Below are positions 8,563-16,882 of a stretch of 22,407 bases of DNA, in pieces. The DNA is taken from contig PAQS01000006.1 in NCBI GenBank assembly GCA_002709385.1, positions 1 to 22,407 of the forward strand, given 5' to 3'. Position numbers and translations under genes: made by a program. The stretch comes from Waddliaceae bacterium. GTDB lineage: Bacteria; Chlamydiota; Chlamydiia; Chlamydiales; GCA-2709385. The first letter of the stretch is position 1. Each line of letters opens with the position of its first letter. The notes under the pieces are model-generated. The model was given only the letters and a program-made list of their open reading frames with translations, did not search any database and was not told the origin of the DNA.

Positions 8563-8623
8563 TATTAAAAAAACCTTAAGAAAGGTTAATCACTTATTAT
8601 TCTTTAATTTATAGTTCCTTAAT

Positions 8624-8673
8624 AGCTCTCTCTTATAAATAAAGTAATCATTTATAAGAAAAAGAGAGCTTTT
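8624..8673 (+). promoter_or_regulatory. Leader hairpin sequestering the ribosome-binding site of the giant gene
   Basis: AGCTCTCT (8624-8631) pairs with AGAGAGCT (8663-8670). Inside it CTTATAAAT (8632-8640) pairs with ATTTATAAG (8650-8658). A four-A bulge and a 9-base loop complete a 17-bp two-part stem. The 3' arm contains GAGAG, the only Shine-Dalgarno-like sequence before the ATG at 8674, so folding would hide it. The four T residues after the stem also give it a terminator-like look. Confidence 0.6.
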
Positions 8674-11600
8674 ATGGACTTCTTGAAAAACTTACTAAAT
8701 TTTTTCCAAGCCAGTAGCACTGACCCCTTAGAAGGGGCTGAAATCGACGATCTTTCCTTCAAAGAAAATGACATCAGCTCTGTAAAAGTTCGCTATCACA
8801 CCAATTTTTTTGCCTTATTGTTTTTTAAACATACTCACCTTGAAGAGAAATCCTGGAATACCAAAAGCCTCGCGGAATATGCAATCAAACGTCTTGATCT
8901 CGGAGAAAAAGAGGTAAAAACGGAAGACATGTGTCGTTCGATTCATGGCATCATGAATCCATCTAAACTATCTAAAAGCACCGTTCCAAGTACAGTTGTT
9001 GAGCTTTTTAAAACGGTGCAAAATCAGTACCGTCCTTCTCAAGATAAAGACAAAAAAACAGGTGAAAATGAGACAGAAAACACAGAAACCTTAGCTCAAA
9101 AGACTGAAGAGGTACTACCATCTTCTACAATTACAGCCCCTCACCAAGAAGATGGTATATTAGAAGAGGAAAGAAATAAGTTTTTAATCAAAATTAACGA
9201 ATTTAAACAGAAGGTAAACACAACTCTTCGAAATAGCGCTATTGAAGGATGTGAGGAAGAACTTACCTTAAAGAACAAGCTTCTTTTACTTTCAGAAGAT
9301 CATTTTCAGAATAAAAGCCCATCAGACCAAGATTTTTTTTTAAAAGAACTACAAACAGATATTGATGCTCTGGATGCAAAATCGGCAAAAACAAGGGAAG
9401 CATGGGTAAATGAGCAAAAGGAAGCGATTGAATCTCTCATAAAAAAAATCGATGACTCCTTTAACAAGAGCTATAAACCACGTTTTTTCTTTGTAAATTA
9501 TGCTGTTGAAAACGAGCAAGCACATACAAACCGTATAGAAGAATTACGTTCCTTAGGCGAAAAGCTTTCCAAGCTTATTGAATTGAAATCTGTAGAAGAA
9601 AAACTCTCTGCACAGATCGAAAAACTTAAGAGAAATCTACAAGTATCTTCCTTTTCTGAAGCGGGAGAGTGGCTGAATAAGCTTGAAAACATGCAAACGT
9701 TTCTTCAAACAAGTTTATGTGAAAATTTAATAGATCTTGATTTAACAAAAGCAACAGAACACTTAGAAAATAGCACAAAACTTATTTCAGAATACGAGAT
9801 AGCTGAGCAGGCTTTAAAAGAAAAAGCGTCTCTTTCGCTTACTTCAAAATATCAAATAATGAAGCAACTAGAAGACGCCATGCAAAATACTTGGGATGAA
9901 ATTCGTTCCATAAAAGAAACTCTCATTACTGCACTTGCAAATTGCCCTCTAAAAAATTGTAGCGAGAAAAAGAATTTAGAAAACACTCTCAACACTCTCT
10001 CTGAATTACAAAATCCTTACCTCAGCCAATCCTTTAGAAAAGATCGTTTAAAAACAGCAGAGATTCAAATTGCAGCTCTTAATAAAAAATCGCTAGATAC
10101 AAGGAAAGAGTGGGAAAAGCAACAATCGAAAGCTGTGAACACTCTTCAAGAAAAAATTAAAACTATTTTCGGCAAAGATCACCCTCCCTCAATTCCTACA
10201 TATGATCCTCAATATGCTGTACAAACAGAAGAAGCACATACTACACGTATGGAAAAGATTACTCTCCTTGATCAAAAAATCAATAAAATGAGTGATTTAC
10301 GCAGAGAAGAAACTTCTCTCTCACAAGTAATCCTACATGTAAATGAGACAATAAAAAAGCACCCTTTTCTTAATCTTGGTGGATGGTTGCTACAACTTAC
10401 TCATATGCAAAATACATTAAAGACTCACTCCTCTAAAAATTTACTCACGCTAAATAATAAGAAAGCTTCTGAAGACATCCAAACAAGTAAAAACTTAATC
10501 AAAAGATACTATGATGCTGAAAAAACTCTAAGAGAAAACGCTCTAAAAGATAGCTTAAAGAAAAACCCAAACACTGGGACGAAAGATAAATCTAAAGAAA
10601 AAACGATAGTTCTTCCATCTTCAACTCCAAAACAAGAAAAAGAAGCATCTTCGATATCAGCTTCCACTCTATCTGTGCCCACAGAAAAAAACATACCTCT
10701 TAGAGAATTAAAGAAAGATCATACTCTGGAGAGTGAGTTAGACAACAATTCAAGTATTCACCCTAAAGGAAAAACAACAGTTTACTCACCTCTAACTCCA
10801 AAAAAACAAGAAAAAACACCTCTCAAAGACCTAAAGAAAGAAAATGCCCCGCATTCACAAGAAACAAGCTCTTTTTTCAAACGTTGCCTTTCTCACCCTG
10901 TAAGTGTTGCTGCATTTAGTACTGCAGCAATCATTTCTTCTGCTATTGGTCTTTCTTATTTGATTGGAGCAAGCTCAAAAGAAGAAAGTAAAGATGATGA
11001 GGGAAATGACCTTGATCTAAGATCATCCCCTCTTCCTTCACCAATCCCTTCGCTTATTCCTTCATCATTCAATAATAGAAGCTTTTCAATAGATCCTATT
11101 CTGCCATACACTTCCTCACACTTAGGGCTCTTTGAAGAGAACCATAAGATTGTACTAGAGCCTATTGATTCATCACGAGTTGAACATATTGTTGATTTAG
11201 CAGAGCCTTCAAGTCTATCTAGACCACAAAATTGTGGTAACAAGCACCAAGGTGTTTTAGACCTTATAAAGCTTGTTAAAAATGAAAATTTACAAGGAGT
11301 TACAGTTCCTCAACCACACGGTACATCAAGTGATGCCATGCATACGTTTTTCCAAACCCACGCTCCTTCTATTGCTGAAGATTGGAAAAGCTTGGAAATG
11401 CTCTACCATATACATTTGCAGTATGGAACAAATCTCGAATTTCTACAGAGAGAGGATGTTCAGAAACATCTTGAAAATATTCGAAATGCGATTCTTCAGT
11501 CATTAGAGAAAGCCATAAAAGATGAAACAATTAGACAAGACTTAGGGATCTCTGAAGAGGTTCAAAATTGGATAAAATCCACTTATAAGCAAGGACAGTA

Positions 11601-14600
11601 TCTCATTGTACGTAGTAGTGGTGATGAAGACCATAAAAGTGAAAATGAGGCAAAAGGTGGAGCAAATGCTGGAGGTAACGATACAATTATCGTTCCTGCA
11701 ACTATTGAAGGTTACTTAGATGGGCTACGCCGTGTTCTTCAATCTTACGCTCAACCTTCTTCTCTACAAAATCGTATGATTAGCGGAGAGAATCCTTTTA
11801 GTCGCCCTCTTAAGTTTAGCGCAACAGCAATGACCTTCTTTGGAGAAGTACCAGGTGTTGAATCTTCTATAGAAGATATCCCCCGTTCGATGGTTGTTTT
11901 TACTAATGAAAGATTCTTTGTTGGTGATGATTCTTGGCGTGTGATGAGAATTAGTTCTTTATTCGGACAAGGAGAAGGAGTTGTTAAAGGCGGAGAAGAT
12001 ATCTATACAGATGAGTTTCTTGTTTTACAGTCTCTTTCCGATAGATCTCCAGACGGACTCTATATTATCCCTACAGTGCGAGAAAAACCATACCGTTTCT
12101 CCCTTGTAAAAAATGAAGAAAACGGTGAAATCCATCTTGATCGTGTTCCAAATCCTCCCGAGTTGATGTATAAACCTTCACTCGATCGCAAACTGATTGC
12201 CCGTATATTTGATTTAGCTATCTTAAATGAAAAACAACAAGGTGCCGAACAAGACATGGAAATCGGAGTTCACCGCGATTCCGAAACAGGTGAACTCATT
12301 ATTGTTCCTTTTCAAACAAGAGACTTACATAGAAAAGAAGTGAAAGCTTCCTACTTAGATCCTAAAGTGAAAGATCTTTGTGAAAACTGCATTATTGAAT
12401 CTCTTCAATCTGAAACACTCCCCACCTCGCCAGGAACTTTAGTTTCCATTAAAAATTCTAATGAAGTACTGATTGTAAATACATTAGCAGAAGCCGAAGA
12501 ACAACAGCTTTACGATCCCAATGTGCATACTGTTGTTGTCGTCAATACCCGTGAACCAAGTACAAGCCATTCCATGGTAAACTTCACTGGCAATGCCGTA
12601 CCTTGTTTTTATTTGGAAGATTCTTCTGCTTTAAGAGCCTTATTAGCAAATTTAAACGCAGACACACGCCTTTTAATCGATGGGCAAAGTGGTAAAATGC
12701 ACTTATGGAACCAAGAAAAATCTCCATTTAGTAACTATGCAAAAATTGGCTATAGAAATACTCCAGCTCAATTCAGTATCTTTACGGGATCTCGAATTGA
12801 TAAATCCACATCCGAAAAACTTTCCCAGGAAGTTTTATCTGCATTACAAAATATAGAAGAAGCTTGCTCATCTACAGACTTTGTTCATGCAGCTATCAAC
12901 TGCATCAACACAGTAAATACTCACAAAGATCTTCTCTACTTAAAACCAATAGAAAACATTCAATCAGCGAGACTCAACGACGCAGATAAACAACAACTTC
13001 TTTCACTCTTCCAAGAGTTATGGGCTATCAGTGAAGTGACACTAAAAGAACTACAGTTTACTATATCTTCTGAAGAACGCATGATTTTACGAGAGCTTCT
13101 TTTACAAAAGGCTCTTGTCCAATTAGTGAAACAAGAGCCTAATCCAGAATCCGCCACAATTGGAAACGAATCTATACTTCGTGCTCACAGACAATTAGTT
13201 GAGTTTAATAAAAAGGCTGCCTACCAAGAACTTTTCCCATTTCAGGTAAAGTTTGAAGAAGTTTTATTTATAGAGAACTACGCTAAAAACCAACAGATTT
13301 GGAAGAGTTTCTTATATTATTTAGAAAATCAAATTCATTTAGAAGAAAGTAAGGGCAACTCCCAATCTACACTTGTATCTAATTTTACTGAACTACTTAT
13401 AGATTTAGAGAAAGCTGAACTTAGTGGTATTTGGTATCGTGAAGTTTTTGAAAAAGCATTTAATAAAATATCTTTTCAAGAATTACATAAAGAAAACAAT
13501 AGCATTACTTTTCTCAAAGAACTACTCCACACAAGTAAATTATCACATGAACTTACCCCTACCATCTATGAATTACAACTCATAGAAAATAAGTTAGCAA
13601 AAAAATTAAAAAATTTCGCATCTACTAGTGATTTTGAACATGCTCTCACTTACTTGAAAAATCTTACCCCAAAGTATTTGAAAAAAATACAAGCTCTTCT
13701 TGTAGAAAATGATCCTTTATTACTTGCAGCACTTTTTGAACATAACAAAAAGATGATTGATCTATATGATTTAAGTATTAAAAGCATGAAAGCAAGTTCA
13801 TTTATTTCAAACGAAGAAAAAGTTTTGCGTTTTCGTGCTCTTCTTAACGAGTTTCTTCAAATGTTAGACTTATCTTCTACAGAGCTTTTCAATAAAATCA
13901 ATAAATACCCTTCTAGCCTTAAAGTGATCACCTCAAATGCTCATAAAATCCTTAAAACTGAGCTTGGTAAAAGTAGCAATGAAGTATATGAATTAGCTCC
14001 TAATGATAGTATCTCTCTTAATACCTTGGCTCAAATTTCTGAGAAAAGTTCATCTCTAGATCCATCAATACAAAGAATGAGTATGGAAGTTATTTTTACC
14101 CATACTCATCAACTTTTATTACATATGAATTCAGTTGCAAAGCAGTCTTTAAGCAGCGACGAGACATTCTCTCGCTCACTATCACCACAGATTGAATCTG
14201 CTAAAAGAGAGATTGAAAAACTTTGGTATAAGCCTTTGTCTTGTAGAAATGTAGAAGATGATTCATGCACAACAAGACCTACTGAGCCAAGTATTTCGCT
14301 TAAATCAGGAACGGAGTTTGTCACCTACGATTTACGCTTACGCTGGCACTCTCTTTCCATTGAAATGTCTCAAGAAATCGATTCTAGTGAAGTGAATATA
14401 GAGTTCAAATTTATGGGTGGCTCTGATCACGACCGTTGGAAAACAGTAAAAGAATTCATCTACTCTTTTCAAGAAGCTTTTAATTTTTCTAGTTCCGGAA
14501 AAGAAATCTACGGAGGAAGAGGTTTAAGGCTGAATTTTCAAGGAAACTCTTCTGAAGACTTCCGAATGATAAAACTGTGTTTGCAAAGTACTTTAGAATT

Positions 14601-15087
14601 TGTTGAAGTTTTATCTGTTGAAGCTTCTCAGGCTCTTTTTGCTTCTTGGAATAGTCCAAAAGCATTTGCAGGTGAAATGACTCAGTATGCCATTCCTCTT
14701 ATAAAAGAACTACTCACTGAGAATGAGTTTCAGAAGTGGACAGAAACAGTTCATCGTCTAGCTGAAAAAACCGATGAAAAAAATAACATTCCACACCTTC
14801 GTTATTGGATATCTGCCTTAGGACAAAAAAGCTTCTTAGAATGTTTACACTCTCCTGTACTTTCAGAATTGGATAAGAATGATGCTGCAGCGCTTCTTTC
14901 ATGGAAGTTCTCACTACTAAGCGAAGAAGAGCAAAAACTATTGAATCAAGAAGAGCTACGAAAAATGGAAGCTTTCTTCAATAACTATGACAAAGACAAT
15001 GACTTACTTCCTAAAATCACACACTCTACCATACGATTGGATGAACTAATAAAACAAGTAACCCCCTCACCTTGCTCTTTGAACTAA
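8674..15087 (+). CDS. Giant membrane-anchored protein with PEP-synthase-like ATP-grasp and phosphohistidine domains
   Basis: 2137 residues, one uninterrupted frame. Residues 1-130 are a short unrecognised N-terminal region. Residues 173-624 are two related coiled-coil units of about 210-230 residues each. A Lys/Ser/Pro-rich linker runs to about 735, and one membrane helix lies at 743-766. About 850-1217 is a PEP-synthase/PPDK-type ATP-binding domain: GNK with K857, GVTVPQPHG (875-883), IVRSSGDED with R980, SLFGQGEGVVKG, and a final FQTRD (1213-1217), like the QaRP end of the family. About 1245-1345 is the swivelling phosphohistidine domain: STSH with H1299 and LIDGQSGKMHLW. The PEP/pyruvate TIM barrel that normally follows is absent. 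The last 790 residues are mostly helical and unrecognised. By family logic ATP would phosphorylate H1299, and the acceptor is unknown. The start is ATG after the GAGAG hidden in a hairpin. Confidence 0.85.
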   Translation: MDFLKNLLNFFQASSTDPLEGAEIDDLSFKENDISSVKVRYHTNFFALLFFKHTHLEEKSWNTKSLAEYAIKRLDLGEKEVKTEDMCRSIHGIMNPSKLSKSTVPSTVVELFKTVQNQYRPSQDKDKKTGENETENTETLAQKTEEVLPSSTITAPHQEDGILEEERNKFLIKINEFKQKVNTTLRNSAIEGCEEELTLKNKLLLLSEDHFQNKSPSDQDFFLKELQTDIDALDAKSAKTREAWVNEQKEAIESLIKKIDDSFNKSYKPRFFFVNYAVENEQAHTNRIEELRSLGEKLSKLIELKSVEEKLSAQIEKLKRNLQVSSFSEAGEWLNKLENMQTFLQTSLCENLIDLDLTKATEHLENSTKLISEYEIAEQALKEKASLSLTSKYQIMKQLEDAMQNTWDEIRSIKETLITALANCPLKNCSEKKNLENTLNTLSELQNPYLSQSFRKDRLKTAEIQIAALNKKSLDTRKEWEKQQSKAVNTLQEKIKTIFGKDHPPSIPTYDPQYAVQTEEAHTTRMEKITLLDQKINKMSDLRREETSLSQVILHVNETIKKHPFLNLGGWLLQLTHMQNTLKTHSSKNLLTLNNKKASEDIQTSKNLIKRYYDAEKTLRENALKDSLKKNPNTGTKDKSKEKTIVLPSSTPKQEKEASSISASTLSVPTEKNIPLRELKKDHTLESELDNNSSIHPKGKTTVYSPLTPKKQEKTPLKDLKKENAPHSQETSSFFKRCLSHPVSVAAFSTAAIISSAIGLSYLIGASSKEESKDDEGNDLDLRSSPLPSPIPSLIPSSFNNRSFSIDPILPYTSSHLGLFEENHKIVLEPIDSSRVEHIVDLAEPSSLSRPQNCGNKHQGVLDLIKLVKNENLQGVTVPQPHGTSSDAMHTFFQTHAPSIAEDWKSLEMLYHIHLQYGTNLEFLQREDVQKHLENIRNAILQSLEKAIKDETIRQDLGISEEVQNWIKSTYKQGQYLIVRSSGDEDHKSENEAKGGANAGGNDTIIVPATIEGYLDGLRRVLQSYAQPSSLQNRMISGENPFSRPLKFSATAMTFFGEVPGVESSIEDIPRSMVVFTNERFFVGDDSWRVMRISSLFGQGEGVVKGGEDIYTDEFLVLQSLSDRSPDGLYIIPTVREKPYRFSLVKNEENGEIHLDRVPNPPELMYKPSLDRKLIARIFDLAILNEKQQGAEQDMEIGVHRDSETGELIIVPFQTRDLHRKEVKASYLDPKVKDLCENCIIESLQSETLPTSPGTLVSIKNSNEVLIVNTLAEAEEQQLYDPNVHTVVVVNTREPSTSHSMVNFTGNAVPCFYLEDSSALRALLANLNADTRLLIDGQSGKMHLWNQEKSPFSNYAKIGYRNTPAQFSIFTGSRIDKSTSEKLSQEVLSALQNIEEACSSTDFVHAAINCINTVNTHKDLLYLKPIENIQSARLNDADKQQLLSLFQELWAISEVTLKELQFTISSEERMILRELLLQKALVQLVKQEPNPESATIGNESILRAHRQLVEFNKKAAYQELFPFQVKFEEVLFIENYAKNQQIWKSFLYYLENQIHLEESKGNSQSTLVSNFTELLIDLEKAELSGIWYREVFEKAFNKISFQELHKENNSITFLKELLHTSKLSHELTPTIYELQLIENKLAKKLKNFASTSDFEHALTYLKNLTPKYLKKIQALLVENDPLLLAALFEHNKKMIDLYDLSIKSMKASSFISNEEKVLRFRALLNEFLQMLDLSSTELFNKINKYPSSLKVITSNAHKILKTELGKSSNEVYELAPNDSISLNTLAQISEKSSSLDPSIQRMSMEVIFTHTHQLLLHMNSVAKQSLSSDETFSRSLSPQIESAKREIEKLWYKPLSCRNVEDDSCTTRPTEPSISLKSGTEFVTYDLRLRWHSLSIEMSQEIDSSEVNIEFKFMGGSDHDRWKTVKEFIYSFQEAFNFSSSGKEIYGGRGLRLNFQGNSSEDFRMIKLCLQSTLEFVEVLSVEASQALFASWNSPKAFAGEMTQYAIPLIKELLTENEFQKWTETVHRLAEKTDEKNNIPHLRYWISALGQKSFLECLHSPVLSELDKNDAAALLSWKFSLLSEEEQKLLNQEELRKMEAFFNNYDKDNDLLPKITHSTIRLDELIKQVTPSPCSLN
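9190..10545 (+). repeat. Two-unit internal protein repeat in the giant gene
   Basis: Residues about 173-385 and 396-624 of the giant protein align with an offset near 236 residues. Matching blocks include ALDAKSAKTREAW versus ALNKKSLDTRKEW, YAVENEQAHTNRIE versus YAVQTEEAHTTRME, and GEWLNKLENMQTFLQT versus GGWLLQLTHMQNTLKT. The units are diverged at the DNA level, so the duplication is old. Confidence 0.8.
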
Positions 15088-15099
15088 TGCGTTCGATTT

Positions 15100-15301
15100 A
15101 AACGCAACGAATCCAAGAAGCAGAGGCGCGGTGAGAGGCTATAGTGGACCCCATTGTCTAGACCAAAAATGTTGGTTTTATTACTCCCTCAGAAGATAGC
15201 TACATTGTTGGTCTAGTTTTTGGGGACCATTACAGGAGGAGCACTATAGAATTACACCCCTCTCGCCGCGCCTCTGCTTCTTGGATTCGTTGCGTTTTTT
15301 T
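15100..15301 (+). terminator. Long inverted repeat with T-tract, probable terminator of the giant gene
   Basis: AACGCAACGAATCCAAGAAG and the following 18 bases (15101-15138) are repeated in inverted orientation at 15259-15296. Only one position differs, and it would be a G-U pair in RNA. Seven T residues (15295-15301) follow the right arm, so the arms plus T-tract look like an intrinsic terminator 12 bases after the giant gene's stop. The 120 bases between the arms contain a second, nested inverted repeat with IS-like ends. Together with the hairpin at 15345-15375 this fills most of the 322-base gene-free stretch 15088-15409; I see nothing else there. Confidence 0.75.
15140..15234. mobile_element. 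95-bp mini-element with IS3-like inverted ends
   Basis: The left end (15140-15172) and the reverse complement of the right end (15202-15234) match at 25 of 33 positions. Both contain TGG-N-CCCCA and CTAGACCAA-N-AATGT. Ends with CCCCA...AGACCA resemble IS3-family termini as I remember them. Only 29 bases lie between the ends, so no transposase remains: it is a MITE-like or deletion derivative. It sits inside the larger palindrome. An eight-base inverted match CTATAGTG/CACTATAG (15139-15146, 15242-15249) links the two layers. No clear target duplication is seen. Confidence 0.55.
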
Positions 15302-15344
15302 GATGAGATACCATTGAAGACTTATGTGAAAGATTCTTGAATTT

Positions 15345-15375
15345 AAAGCTCTTTTTATCGATAAGAGAGCTTTTT
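15345..15375 (+). promoter_or_regulatory. Hairpin in the astC leader
   Basis: AAAGCTCT (15345-15352) pairs with AGAGCTTT (15366-15373), with a short inner palindrome TTATCGATAA between them and five T residues ending the structure at 15375. It could be a terminator backing up the large palindrome or a leader attenuator for the ast cluster. The segment ATAAGAGAGCTTTT resembles the 3' arm of the hairpin before the giant gene. Confidence 0.5.
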
Positions 15376-15409
15376 GAATACGGTAAAAAAAGCCTTCAAG
15401 GAGATCGCT

Positions 15410-16804
15410 ATGTCTTTAGCCGCCGATAGTTTTAGCCAAGACCCAAGAGTTCAAGAAGCCAAAAAACTCATTCAATCTGCCCTAGAAGAGCATCAGAAGC
15501 GTCTTGAAGGCCATCGTTCAAGCCATCCTGACTTAAGAGAAAAATATGAGCAGCTTTTAAAAGATTATACAAGTGCTCGTGGTGGTGCACTCTGGTACCC
15601 TTACATAGGTAGTGGTTTTGGAAAAGGCGCGCTCGTTGAGCTTGCTGATGGTAGTGTAAAATATGATCTAATTTGTGGAATTGGGCCACATTATTGGGGA
15701 CATTGCCACCCAGATCTTATTGAATCTAGTATCGATGCTGCTCTTACAGACACCGTAATGCAAGGCCACCTACAAGGAAATAAAGACAGCGTAACCCTTT
15801 GCCAAACAGCAACAAAATTATCCGGAATGGATCATTGCTTTTTGACAACTTCAGGTGTAATGGCTAATGAAAATGGTCTGAAATTAGCATTTCAAAAAAA
15901 ACATCCTGCACACCGTGTATTAGCTTTTGAGGGATGCTTTATGGGGCGTACTCTCTCTGCTAGTCAAATTACAGATAAGCCTGCTTTCCGCCAGGGGCTT
16001 CCTGCAAACATGGATGTGAGTTACATTCCTTTCTACGATGCTTCTTGTCCAGAAGAAAGCACAAAAAGAGCTGTGCAAACTCTTAAGTCACACCTCAATC
16101 GCTACCCAGGCGAATACGCTGTCATGTGTTTTGAGCTTGTTCAAGGCGAGGGAGGTTTTTACCCTGGTACTCGTGATTTCTTTATGGCTCTCATTGATGT
16201 CTTAAAAGAGCACGATGTAAGCGTATTTATAGACGAAGTACAGACTTTCGGGCGTACTCCCAAGCTCTTTGCGTTCCAATATTTTAATCTAGAAGAGCAC
16301 GTAGATATTGTTACATTTGGAAAAGTCAGCCAAGTTTGCGGAACTCTCTTCAATGAAGAATTCAAGCCTAAGCCAGGACTACTAAGCCAAACATTTACCG
16401 GAAGCAGCGCAAGTATTCGTGCTTCTCAAGTAATTTTCGACGGACTTGCTTCCAATAAATTTTACGGAAAAGGAGCTCGAGTTGAGCAAGTTCATGAACG
16501 TATTACAGGCCACTTTAAGCGCATTCAATCTGAGCATCCAGGTATGATTGAAGGTCCATTTGGTATTGGTGCCATGATCGCCTTCACACCTTTTTCAGGA
16601 CGTTCTGAGCATGTAATTCCTTTCACTAAAAAACTCTTTGAAAACGGAGTAATTACCTTTGTTGCAGGTGTAAGCCCTATGCGAGTTCGCATGCTTGCTC
16701 CTGTAGGCTCAATTACAGATGAACAAATTGATGCTGCACTAAAGATTGTAGAAGAAACTCTAGTAGAGTATGCAGAACAAGAAAACGGAGCTCTTGCGAG
16801 TTAA
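15410..16804 (+). CDS. astC: Class III aminotransferase, probable succinylornithine transaminase
   Basis: 464 residues from ATG 15410, with AAGGAG (15398-15403) six bases upstream. A longer TTG start at 15374 was rejected because it falls in a hairpin. It is a PLP-dependent class III (ornithine/acetylornithine-type) aminotransferase. K305 in TFGKVSQVCG is the Schiff-base lysine, D275-E276 in FIDEVQTFGRT contact the cofactor, and SGVMANENGLKLAF (148-161) is the PLP-phosphate loop region. In the AST pathway it would convert succinylornithine and 2-oxoglutarate to succinylglutamate semialdehyde and glutamate. The substrate is inferred from the neighbours astA, astD and astB in the enterobacterial astCADB order. 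The first 55 or so residues are an extra, charged helical extension compared with E. coli AstC, and the protein is clearly diverged from it, so another omega-amino acid substrate is possible. Confidence 0.75.
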   Translation: MSLAADSFSQDPRVQEAKKLIQSALEEHQKRLEGHRSSHPDLREKYEQLLKDYTSARGGALWYPYIGSGFGKGALVELADGSVKYDLICGIGPHYWGHCHPDLIESSIDAALTDTVMQGHLQGNKDSVTLCQTATKLSGMDHCFLTTSGVMANENGLKLAFQKKHPAHRVLAFEGCFMGRTLSASQITDKPAFRQGLPANMDVSYIPFYDASCPEESTKRAVQTLKSHLNRYPGEYAVMCFELVQGEGGFYPGTRDFFMALIDVLKEHDVSVFIDEVQTFGRTPKLFAFQYFNLEEHVDIVTFGKVSQVCGTLFNEEFKPKPGLLSQTFTGSSASIRASQVIFDGLASNKFYGKGARVEQVHERITGHFKRIQSEHPGMIEGPFGIGAMIAFTPFSGRSEHVIPFTKKLFENGVITFVAGVSPMRVRMLAPVGSITDEQIDAALKIVEETLVEYAEQENGALAS

Positions 16805-16818
16805 GTTTTTATTTGACA

Positions 16819-16853
16819 AAGGTCTACGTGGCGAATATTATGCCACGTGCCTT
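16819..16853 (+). promoter_or_regulatory. Intergenic hairpin between astC and astA
   Basis: ACGTGGC (16826-16832) and GCCACGT (16842-16848) form a perfect 7-bp stem with a 9-base loop, extended by AAGG/CCTT outside a small internal loop. No T-tract follows. It may stabilise or separate the transcripts within the cluster. The strong AAGGAGG site for astA (16869-16875) lies just downstream and is not sequestered. Confidence 0.5.
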
Positions 16854-16882
16854 GGTATTCACACAAATAAGGAGGAGTATCT

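Noticed and set aside
10956-11243. Minus-strand 95-codon frame inside the giant gene
   Set aside because: It mirrors the Ser/Pro-rich linker of the plus-strand protein and has no ribosome-binding site.
8674-15087. The giant frame as an artefactual fusion of several genes
   Set aside because: There is no internal frameshift or stop, and the domains follow in the order known for the ATP-grasp/phosphohistidine pair, so a single protein is the simpler reading.
15374-15409. Upstream TTG start giving a 12-residue longer aminotransferase
   Set aside because: The TTG overlaps the T-tract of a hairpin and lacks a ribosome-binding site, whereas ATG 15410 has AAGGAG at ideal spacing.
15088-15409. A tRNA or small RNA gene in the structured spacer
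   Set aside because: The secondary structure is explained by nested inverted repeats. No cloverleaf, anticodon arm or CCA end can be drawn.
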